Shown here in pieces: positions 1-5,907 of a stretch of DNA of 6,785 nt. The stretch is from Candidatus Zixiibacteriota bacterium. GTDB lineage: Bacteria; Zixibacteria; MSB-5A5; GN15; FEB-12. The DNA lies in the NCBI GenBank assembly GCA_030619345.1, contig JAUXBO010000130.1, positions 1-6,785 of the forward strand, in the 5' to 3' direction. The notes beneath the pieces are model-generated. The model ran no database searches, was not told where the DNA came from, and saw nothing but the letters and a program-made list of their open reading frames with translations. The position numbers and the translations under genes are program-made. Every line of letters begins with the position of its first letter. Within the stretch, counting starts at the first letter, position 1.

Positions 1-160
1 CGGAGACTTTAAAGCAACCGGCCACACACCCAAAGGCAGCGACCAATACAAGAAGGCTCAGAATTGTGGGAGGACTGGTGATGACTGCGAAATTGGCCGC
101 ATTGGCAGATTCTGTTATCAGTACAAGCAGGCCCGCTAATATGAAAGAGTATTTCTTCAT
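1..160 (-). CDS. Partial membrane protein with N-terminal signal peptide (C-terminus off the left edge)
   Basis: Only the first 53 codons are visible. They begin at an ATG (158-160) that follows the DUF4388 stop codon by 2 bases, with an AGAGGG ribosome-binding site (166-171) inside the end of that gene, so the two are very probably translationally coupled. The protein opens with a short basic start (MKK) and a hydrophobic stretch at about residues 5-15. It then has a plausible signal-peptidase site after A19-N20-A21. A second hydrophobic segment at about residues 33-50 follows a PP pair and contains two cysteines (C45 and C49). This reads as an exported or inner-membrane protein with at least one membrane helix after the leader. 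I do not recognise the family from this fragment. Its pairing with a DUF4388 protein suggests a signalling or membrane-organisation role, but that is inference only. Confidence 0.75.
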   Translation of the reverse strand, partial: MKKYSFILAGLLVLITESANAANFAVITSPPTILSLLVLVAAFGCVAGCFKVS

Positions 161-162
161 GT

Positions 163-1365
163 TTACCCTCTTACCATTTTTACTACTTTGTCAGCTCGTT
201 TTATAGTTTTGTAGAAGTTCTCTTCGATCGAATACCTCTTGACCAAATCTCGTCTCATGGCCAGTGGTTCGGCAATTTCCTTTTTCACTTTGTTGATCGC
301 TTCTCTGAAGCCACCGATGCCAAGAAGTTGGAAACAGAATTCCAACTGCTCGGACAGCATTGTCTCCAACCCCGACATCAGTTTATAGTACCTGATCGGA
401 ACCGGTAAGGCACTCACGGCTGTCATGAATTTATCAAATGAGGGAGCCATATCGCTGTTACGATCCGTACCGGGGAAATAGGTCAAAAGATCACTGCGAT
501 ATTGTGCCGCAAAGGCCGGGAATCTCGCGTTTTCTTCACCGAGTACTTCTTCGACAACGGACTTGATTCGATAGAAAGAATTGTTGTAGAGATCAAAAAT
601 AAGCTTCATGACGGCTTCGTCTTCGTCCTCTTCTTCCACCGCGTCCGCTTCCCGCTTGCCGACCGCCTCAACCAGCTTGCCGAGAATCAAACGGTAGATA
701 GCCCGATAAGTGACAAACTCCCCCATAGGTGAGACGCTAATCAATTCCGGAAGGGTGCGTTCGCCATTTATGTAGGTGAGTAATTTGTACTCATCTAATG
801 AAAGACGAATCTCTTCCGAATTTATCTTGGGAGACTTGACCACAGCCAGAACAACATCGTCGGGCGGGAGAACCTTCTGGATCTCCATCCATTCGTCGAT
901 TCTTCTCGTCCCTTCCATCACGACACTCATCGTATTCATTTCCACCAGGAATGGCGCGGACTTTGGCTGCTTGCCTTCGTGGAAGATGAAATCACCTTCG
1001 GGCCAGGAGAATAAATTGTATACGATCTCTTCAATCTGCAGCCGCAAACATTCAGCAATCTCTTCTTTGTCAAAAATATTCATGTCAACGAGAGTCGTTC
1101 CCAGTTGACGTCCGGTCTGTTTGTGGAGGGTAATGGCACGGTCAAGGTCTCTCTTGGAAATTTTCCCGCGCGAAAGAAGCATGTTGCCAAGCAGGTCCTC
1201 GGTAGCGTTGACAGACGAGGCGAAAATAATACTGCCCTCTCTGAAATGGACTTCCTTTTGTCGGCTCGTTGTCTGAATCTCCAAGAGCCCGGATTTTTTT
1301 CCAGTCGAAAGAAGCTGCAATATATCCGAGAACGAAACGGTCTTTAGATTGCCTGATAAACCCAT
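163..1365 (-). CDS. DUF4388 (PATAN-type) domain protein, 400 aa
   Basis: Residues 1 to about 130 match the DUF4388/PatA N-terminal type: an opening MGLSGNLKTVSFSDILQLL, then GLLEI, HFREGSIIFA, and a segment rich in LG.tLvd..i ending in FSWPEGDF. DUF4388 proteins are common in bacteria with complex signalling and are thought to act as cytoplasmic adaptor or effector modules. Their biochemical activity is not established. Residues about 188-236 (DEYKLLTYINGERTLPEL..., ending LILGKLVEAV) look like the small winged-helix-like segment often found after DUF4388. An acidic run (EEEDEDE, 244-250) then leads into a helical C-terminal half (251-400) that I cannot assign. There is no signal peptide or membrane helix. 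The start is an ATG with AAGGG seven bases upstream. The gene follows comEC after 107 bases and overlaps almost nothing downstream (2-base gap), so it forms a pair with the membrane-protein gene to its left. Confidence 0.85.
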   Translation of the reverse strand: MGLSGNLKTVSFSDILQLLSTGKKSGLLEIQTTSRQKEVHFREGSIIFASSVNATEDLLGNMLLSRGKISKRDLDRAITLHKQTGRQLGTTLVDMNIFDKEEIAECLRLQIEEIVYNLFSWPEGDFIFHEGKQPKSAPFLVEMNTMSVVMEGTRRIDEWMEIQKVLPPDDVVLAVVKSPKINSEEIRLSLDEYKLLTYINGERTLPELISVSPMGEFVTYRAIYRLILGKLVEAVGKREADAVEEEDEDEAVMKLIFDLYNNSFYRIKSVVEEVLGEENARFPAFAAQYRSDLLTYFPGTDRNSDMAPSFDKFMTAVSALPVPIRYYKLMSGLETMLSEQLEFCFQLLGIGGFREAINKVKKEIAEPLAMRRDLVKRYSIEENFYKTIKRADKVVKMVRG

Positions 1366-1401
1366 AGCAAGGCCCTTGGTTCGGTGTTAACTTTCGTAAC
1401 C

Positions 1402-1418
1402 TCCCGCGGGTGGCGGGA
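1402..1418. other. Perfect GC-rich hairpin in the comEC-DUF4388 gap
   Basis: TCCCGC (1402-1407) and GCGGGA (1413-1418) are exact inverted copies around a 5-base loop. No T-run follows on either strand, so this does not qualify as an intrinsic terminator. In leftward RNA it would lie about 37-53 bases before the DUF4388 start, where it could affect mRNA stability, processing or translation. The surrounding 107-base gap holds no promoter that I find convincing. GATAAT near 1430-1436 on the minus strand resembles a -10 but has no matching -35. Confidence 0.5.
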
Positions 1419-1472
1419 ATGCTTTCATTTATTATCTATCGGGTGATCGACCGTTTTGTTTTACTGCAAAAA

Positions 1473-3779
1473 TCAGTTAAAAACTGGTCTTAGAATCGGT
1501 TGTGAGAAGCGGTCCGGCCATTCGATCAATATTTGACCAGACTTTCTCAGATCGACAATTCTTGATGTATCTGCCTGTGCACCGTACAATTTCATCAGGT
1601 CCGACAAGAGCTGTTCATATTTTGCACAGACAATGATTTGATGCGGAAGGATGGTAGGGAATTGGCCCTCTGAATCACCCAAGTAATATCCCGGATCGAC
1701 AACCAGAAGTGATCCATAATTGGAATTGTGATCCAAACTCAAGGGACTCTTTGATGTCCTACTAATAACCAAATTGATACTGTCGGCAAGCACAGAATAG
1801 CTTCTGGATTCAAAACGTACTCCCGCAACCCTAATCTGCGATCCTTTTGAGGTTCCCACGGCCACAATCTCCCCGACAAAATCTCGCTCTTTGCTCTCCG
1901 CTCTTGATGCATCTCTAAATGAAGGTATGAGTTCGCCGGGCAACAGTACACTGTCGGCGTCGAATTGTTGAGCCAGTCGGATGATGTCATCCAGAGCATC
2001 AAAACCGGCACCGAAGACAATTATTCGACCCAACTTACTTATTGATCTTTGCTTAAGTAATGGCTCGAGTATCCGTTCGTCGATTGGGTAGTCACGGGAC
2101 TCTATACCGGTTAGAACGATATCCGGATTCTGTAGGAGACTACCCTCCACCACTACGGCCGTGCCACCCGGTATGCGGGCAACGGACACCGAAAGACTTG
2201 GAGGACCCACAAACTTCCCAATTATAGCAGCAGCAAGCCCTATGTTTGTGATGACAATAACACCTATGAGACAATACCGTCGCCCAACCCGGCTGGTCAA
2301 CGCAAACGTGGCAGCTACCAACCCAACAAGTATCAAAACAATCCAGACTGGCGACAGCTGGCCGACAGTTAGTATCGGGACCCCTTGGGCCCCAAAAAAC
2401 TCGAGTGATTTTGTGACCGCAATAATTATTACTTCCAGAACCATTCCAACAACTTGTCCCAAGAATGGCAGGAACAAATCAGCAACCAGCAACAGCATTA
2501 TCCCGATTACCGCAATCGACACCAATGGGATGATCATGAGATTTGCTGCCAGTGACAGGATCGGAATACGATGGAAATACAGCGCGATGAGAGGAGTTGA
2601 AAACAATTGCGCGGCCAGGGTCAGACAAACAGGCATCACCAGCCAATAGTAATACCAGCGATGCTTCCGATTACCCCATATCTTTTCCAAAGAAACAGCG
2701 GCCAGAATCAATCCCCAGGCGGTTACAAAAGAGAGCTGAAAACCAACGTTGAATAGTTGCGCCGGAGAGAACAAAAGGATTAATAGCGCCGCACCCGCGA
2801 TAAGGTTGTTGGTATCGAATTTTCTTTCCAGCAACTGCGCCAACAAGACGAGAGAAGCCATTACCGAAGCCCGTATCACCGAGGGTTCTCCGTAGGACAA
2901 AAGTGCAAACAGAACGATCACACCAAGCAGAATCAGATTCGTCTTGGTACGGTTGAGCCCCATCCATCGGAAACAAAATAGAAAGAACATAACTACCACC
3001 GCAACGTTGGACCCGGAGACAGCCAGCAGATGCAGGGTTCCGGAATCTCTGAAATATCTATAGATATCAGGTGGTATGTCCCTGGTATCGCCGATCAAAA
3101 AGCCGGAGGCCAGGGCCGCCGCCTCGGGGCTCAGGTTTCTCGCAAAGCTTCTTTTTATTGCGAATCGGAGGCGGTCAACATATTCAAAAAGCACGCTACG
3201 TTCGGAGCGATTGACCCTCACATTTAAAACAGTAGGAACATAAACTGTGGCGGAGATCCCCTTGAGACTCAAGAATCGACCGTAATCAAATTCGCCGGTT
3301 CGACCTCCCCGGTTGGCGCCATACATCCTCCCCCAGAATTCCAACTTATCTCCGCGTTGAATGCTGGTCGTGGAATCAGAAATTTTCAGCAGAATCTTGC
3401 CTTGAGTTGGCTGAAAACGATCAGTCCCGATTGAGTCTAACTCCAACTCCACCTGGGTAAATCGACCTCGGAACTCAGGCCAATCCACAACCTGCCCGAA
3501 GATATGATATCGCTCTTTAAATTGGGCGACATTCTCGACATGACCGGGTCCCTTCTCGTAGACTTCAAGCCCAAAATGAGCGCCTGAAAAGAACATGAGA
3601 CATAACCCCACTGCAATTGCAGCAGATCGAATATGATCTTTCATGAAAAAATACAATCCGGCAGATGCAGTTGCCAAAGACGATAAAATCAGAACTACCG
3701 ACGACAATTGTAAGTGGTCGGCGATCACAATGCCCGCGATAACAAATCCAAGATAGACAAGACTTGGATAGCGATTCAC
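1473..3779 (-). CDS. comEC: ComEC/Rec2-family DNA-uptake channel protein with degenerate C-terminal metallo-beta-lactamase-like domain
   Basis: The 768 aa are in the normal ComEC size range. Residues 1 to about 190 form the N-terminal DUF4131 part: two or three hydrophobic helices, then an OB-like segment ending GEFDYGRFLSLKGISATVYV. Residues about 215-490 are the Competence domain. It carries the hallmark LHLLAVSGSNVA at 249-260, an SVIRASVMASL stretch around R303, and FQLSFVTAWG at 347-356, all embedded in many hydrophobic helices. In transformable bacteria ComEC carries single-stranded DNA across the inner membrane. Residues about 527-768 occupy the place of the usual metallo-beta-lactamase domain. 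However, the HxHxDH zinc motif is replaced by GAGFDA (590-595) and no HHGS motif is seen, so nuclease activity is unlikely. The start is GTG with AAGGGGGAG just upstream. The gene begins 9 bases after murJ in the same direction, so it is probably co-transcribed. No comEA or pilus gene is visible, and competence is therefore not demonstrated. Confidence 0.92.
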   Translation of the reverse strand: MNRYPSLVYLGFVIAGIVIADHLQLSSVVLILSSLATASAGLYFFMKDHIRSAAIAVGLCLMFFSGAHFGLEVYEKGPGHVENVAQFKERYHIFGQVVDWPEFRGRFTQVELELDSIGTDRFQPTQGKILLKISDSTTSIQRGDKLEFWGRMYGANRGGRTGEFDYGRFLSLKGISATVYVPTVLNVRVNRSERSVLFEYVDRLRFAIKRSFARNLSPEAAALASGFLIGDTRDIPPDIYRYFRDSGTLHLLAVSGSNVAVVVMFFLFCFRWMGLNRTKTNLILLGVIVLFALLSYGEPSVIRASVMASLVLLAQLLERKFDTNNLIAGAALLILLFSPAQLFNVGFQLSFVTAWGLILAAVSLEKIWGNRKHRWYYYWLVMPVCLTLAAQLFSTPLIALYFHRIPILSLAANLMIIPLVSIAVIGIMLLLVADLFLPFLGQVVGMVLEVIIIAVTKSLEFFGAQGVPILTVGQLSPVWIVLILVGLVAATFALTSRVGRRYCLIGVIVITNIGLAAAIIGKFVGPPSLSVSVARIPGGTAVVVEGSLLQNPDIVLTGIESRDYPIDERILEPLLKQRSISKLGRIIVFGAGFDALDDIIRLAQQFDADSVLLPGELIPSFRDASRAESKERDFVGEIVAVGTSKGSQIRVAGVRFESRSYSVLADSINLVISRTSKSPLSLDHNSNYGSLLVVDPGYYLGDSEGQFPTILPHQIIVCAKYEQLLSDLMKLYGAQADTSRIVDLRKSGQILIEWPDRFSQPILRPVFN

Positions 3780-3782
3780 TTC

Positions 3783-3790
3783 TCCCCCTT
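3783..3790 (-). promoter_or_regulatory. Ribosome-binding site of comEC overlapping the murJ stop
   Basis: The minus strand reads AAGGGGGAGAA directly before the GTG start, and the AA of the murJ TAA stop forms the left end of this purine tract. The strong Shine-Dalgarno match supports the GTG (3777-3779) as the real comEC start. Its position suggests ribosomes finishing murJ help load comEC. Confidence 0.7.
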
Positions 3791-5357
3791 AGTTCTTACG
3801 TCGAAACAGAATCTTGGCAAGTCGTTTAGTCTCTTCGATCCGGAGAATATAACTCAGCCCAAGATATAGTAACGCAAAGACCACCGCTGGCAGCAATAAC
3901 CCGACCAGACGCTCAACCAGAACATTATCACCCAGTTCCGGAAGAGGGACAAAACCGGCTACGTACGCCGCAACCAGGGCGGCAATCAGAATTCGCGATG
4001 TACTCAACACCAGTGTCCGGAAAGAGATCGGGATACCCTTGTGCGGTAGACTAAAAATCAACAAGCCGCAGTTTAGAAGGCCGGCGACAGAAGTTGCAGC
4101 GGCCAGACCGGCAAAGCTGAGCAGCTTTATCATCGGATAGTAAAGAGCAATATTGACAGCGACCGATAGAATCGAAATCCTCATCGGAGTTCGTGAGTCG
4201 TTGTGAGCATAGTAAAATGGTACGACCACCCGTACAGTTGCAAATCCTACTAAACCATAAGAATAGTGAAAAAGCGCTAAATAGGTGTTCTGCATATGCT
4301 CGGGAGTAAAAGAGCCCCATTGGAAAATCAGCGTGACTATCTGTTCACCCATCGCGGCCAGAAAGACCGCCGAAGGAATTAAAACAAACAGGTTGAGTCC
4401 AAGTGTCTCGTTAAAGAACTTCACGAGACCTTCGCTATCCCCGCTGGCCACCATCTCACTAACTTTTGGCAAGGCAACCGTTCCCAGCGCTACCGCAAAA
4501 ACCCCCATCGGAAAGTGCATCAGGCGGTAAGAGTAATTTAGATACGAGAGCGAACCTTCGACCAAAAATGACGCCAACAAGGTGCTGATAAGAATGTTCA
4601 CCCGTCCGGCTGAAAGGCCTATCATCATTGGTGTCACCAGTCGGACAACCCTCCTGAGACCTTCATCGAAAAAGTCAAAAATGAACTTAAACCGAAATCC
4701 TATTTTCCACAATGACGGTAATTGAATTGCGAGTTGACCCAGCCCGCCTACAATCACGCCGATTGCCAGGGTGTAAACCGGTTGATCGAAATACTGATAA
4801 CCGAGAGTAACGGTTCCGATAATGCCAACATTGAACATGGCCGAAGCCAGCGCCGGGATTCCAAATCGACCATATGAATTCAGCATCCCCATCACCACCG
4901 CCGAGAGTGATACCAGCAGTAGGTAGATCATCATTATGCGGGTCAGACTGACGGTAAGTTGGAATTTGAGCGGAATTGCGACAAAACCGTTGGCGGTCAA
5001 ATATATGATGGCCGGGGCACCGATTATCCCCAAAACTACGATGATTCCAACCACCGCAAATATCGAACTGATCAAAACCGAAGCCAGGTGGAAAGCATCG
5101 TTTTCACTCTCCGACACTAACTTGCTTTTGAAAACCGGGATGAAAGCACTGGATAGGGCACCCTCGGCAAACATGTCTCGCAGCAGATTAGGGATTCTAA
5201 AGGCAGTAACAAAGGCATCGGTGGCCATTGAGGCACCAAAGAAATAGGCCATAACCTGTTCGCGCACAAGGCCTAAAACACGTGAAAAGGCGGTTGCGGA
5301 AGAGACTATGCCAGTCGATGATAAAGTCGATCTGTGTTTAATTTTGCTTATTGACAA
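3789..5357 (-). CDS. murJ: Lipid II flippase MurJ (MviN family)
   Basis: MurJ moves lipid II, the lipid-linked peptidoglycan precursor, from the inner to the outer face of the cytoplasmic membrane. With the TTG start at 5357 the protein is 522 aa, a typical length, and is almost entirely hydrophobic helices. Family signatures in order are FSRVLGLVRE (24-33), ATDAFVTAFRIPNLLR (45-60), FAEGALSSAFIPVF (63-76), YRLMHFPMGVFAVALGT (277-293) and YYAHNDSRTP (382-391). Arginines 26, 32, 60 and 278 and Asp47 line up with charged cavity residues important in E. coli MurJ. The glutamate that follows the R-L-M there is a histidine here (H281). I preferred 5357 because GGCGG lies 7 bases upstream and the family homology begins only after it. 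A longer frame opening with TTG at 5426 would start inside the promoter -35 box. The gene is first of a leftward set with comEC and diverges from rpsT. Confidence 0.94.
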   Translation of the reverse strand: MSISKIKHRSTLSSTGIVSSATAFSRVLGLVREQVMAYFFGASMATDAFVTAFRIPNLLRDMFAEGALSSAFIPVFKSKLVSESENDAFHLASVLISSIFAVVGIIVVLGIIGAPAIIYLTANGFVAIPLKFQLTVSLTRIMMIYLLLVSLSAVVMGMLNSYGRFGIPALASAMFNVGIIGTVTLGYQYFDQPVYTLAIGVIVGGLGQLAIQLPSLWKIGFRFKFIFDFFDEGLRRVVRLVTPMMIGLSAGRVNILISTLLASFLVEGSLSYLNYSYRLMHFPMGVFAVALGTVALPKVSEMVASGDSEGLVKFFNETLGLNLFVLIPSAVFLAAMGEQIVTLIFQWGSFTPEHMQNTYLALFHYSYGLVGFATVRVVVPFYYAHNDSRTPMRISILSVAVNIALYYPMIKLLSFAGLAAATSVAGLLNCGLLIFSLPHKGIPISFRTLVLSTSRILIAALVAAYVAGFVPLPELGDNVLVERLVGLLLPAVVFALLYLGLSYILRIEETKRLAKILFRRKN

Positions 5358-5378
5358 ATAATAACCGCCGATTATATT
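5351..5378 (+). promoter_or_regulatory. Sigma70-type promoter of rpsT
   Basis: A perfect -35 box TTGACA (5351-5356) is followed after 16 bases by TATATT (5373-5378), which matches the -10 consensus at five of six positions. Transcription should start near 5385, giving a leader of about 35 bases before rpsT. The -35 box overlaps the TTG start codon of divergent murJ (5355-5357). Confidence 0.75.
5365..5369 (-). promoter_or_regulatory. Weak ribosome-binding site deciding the murJ start
   Basis: GGCGG on the minus strand sits 7 bases before the TTG at 5355-5357. It is a modest Shine-Dalgarno match, but it is correctly placed and lies within the leader expected from the murJ promoter. There is no in-frame ATG between here and MAYFF, deep inside the conserved region, so TTG is the best available start. 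Confidence 0.55.
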
Positions 5379-5397
5379 ACGCGTCTGTTTTTGAATG

Positions 5398-5426
5398 ATA
5401 ATATGGAAAGGACTGTTGATTGCCAA
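5398..5426 (-). promoter_or_regulatory. Sigma70-type promoter of murJ-comEC, overlapping the rpsT start
   Basis: On the minus strand TTGGCA (5421-5426) and TATTAT (5398-5403) are separated by exactly 17 bases, each matching consensus at five of six positions. Transcription should start near 5391, about 34 bases before the TTG of murJ. The -35 box lies over the first codons of rpsT on the other strand. The predicted start is about 6 bases from that of the rpsT promoter. Confidence 0.65.
5405..5412 (+). promoter_or_regulatory. Ribosome-binding site of rpsT
   Basis: GGAAAGGA ends 7 bases before the TTG at 5420-5422, ideal spacing for initiation. It supports TTG as the start of S20, because the encoded MPNHKS matches the family N-terminus exactly from that codon. 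Confidence 0.8.
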
Positions 5427-5674
5427 ATCATAAATCTTGCGCCAAACGAGTAAAGACCTCGAACACGGAACGCATCCGTAACCGGTCCTATCGTTCGGTA
5501 CTTCGTCAGGCGATTAAAGAGCTTCGCGGCGAAACTAACAAAGAAACCGCTCAGAAAATGCTGGTAGAAGTTACTCGACTGCTTGATCGCGCTGCTGCGT
5601 CGCACTTGATTCATCCGAGCAACGCCGACCGCAACAAGTCGCGCCTCACTCTGTTTGTGAATCATCTCAGCTAA
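5420..5674 (+). CDS. rpsT: Ribosomal protein S20 (bS20)
   Basis: This 84-residue basic protein has the normal S20 length and binds 16S rRNA in the small ribosomal subunit. It opens MPNHKSCAKRVKTS, continues with an arginine-rich helix (RIRNRSYRSVLRQAIKEL) and ends in IHPSNADRNKSRLTLFVNHL, the family's C-terminal signature. Initiation is at TTG. No in-frame ATG lies near the N-terminus, and the ribosome-binding site is well placed. In E. coli rpsT also starts with UUG, and that weak start is part of S20's control of its own translation, so the same may hold here. The gene stands alone on the plus strand, with its own promoter (5351-5378) and terminator (5708-5738), diverging from murJ. Confidence 0.96.
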   Translation: MPNHKSCAKRVKTSNTERIRNRSYRSVLRQAIKELRGETNKETAQKMLVEVTRLLDRAAASHLIHPSNADRNKSRLTLFVNHLS

Positions 5675-5707
5675 GATCGAAAAGATTCGGCTGTAATTGA
5701 GTATCAT

Positions 5708-5738
5708 GCCTCGCTTGCCAATAGGCAGCGAGGCTTTT
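5708..5738 (+). terminator. Intrinsic terminator of rpsT
   Basis: GCCTCGCT (5708-5715) pairs with AGCGAGGC (5727-5734). The stem continues inward as GCC/GGC after one bulged T, around an AATA loop. It is followed by TTTT at 5735-5738 and a T-rich stretch (TTTTCTGTTTCTTT). It lies 33 bases after the rpsT stop. Confidence 0.9.
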
Positions 5739-5779
5739 CTGTTTCTTTCCACCGACGGCATTAAACTCAGTACACTTTT

Positions 5780-5806
5780 CATAGATTTCCTCAACTGGAA
5801 TCTATG
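5780..5806. other. Imperfect hairpin between two terminators
   Basis: CATAGATTTCC (5780-5790) and GGAATCTATG (5797-5806) pair over ten base pairs with one bulged T, around the loop TCAACT. No T-run follows on either strand. Its function is unknown. It lies in the 233-base stretch between rpsT and the dockerin gene, which otherwise holds only the two terminators. Confidence 0.45.
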
Positions 5807-5854
5807 TCACCCATGAATTGCCGCCAACAAGTATTCTGATTCGATACAAGTGAT

Positions 5855-5889
5855 AAAAAAGACCGGATAGGATAATCCGGTCTTTTTTT
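5855..5889. terminator. Bidirectional terminator between rpsT and the dockerin gene
   Basis: GACCGGAT (5861-5868) and ATCCGGTC (5875-5882) form a perfect 8-bp stem around AGGATA. Six flanking As on the left and seven Ts on the right extend the pairing to 14 bp, so the hairpin is followed by a U-run in RNA of either strand. It closes the leftward dockerin gene, whose stop is 18 bases away, and backs up the rpsT terminator. Confidence 0.93.
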
Positions 5890-5907
5890 ATTTGCCCTGT
5901 CTGGATT

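Noticed and set aside
502..1347. Three plus-strand open frames antisense to the DUF4388 gene
   Set aside because: They have no recognisable domains and sit fully inside a gene with clear family motifs.
1402..1418. Hairpin as an intrinsic terminator of comEC
   Set aside because: Neither strand has a T-run after the stem.
1420..1465. Sigma70 promoter for the DUF4388 gene (TTGCAG ... GATAAT on minus)
   Set aside because: The spacing is about 27 bases, far outside the usual 16-18, and no other -35 fits the GATAAT.
2161..2649. Plus-strand open frame of 162 codons within comEC
   Set aside because: It is antisense to the well-supported ComEC membrane region. Its composition (Pro/Thr/Ala/Ile) is what reversed hydrophobic codons give.
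4051..5247. Open frames in other registers over murJ
   Set aside because: MurJ is conserved along its whole length; these frames lack family features.
5372..5794. Minus-strand open frame of 140 codons antisense to rpsT
   Set aside because: It lies wholly over rpsT, its leader and its terminator, has no family resemblance, and rpsT is certain. It is a shadow frame.
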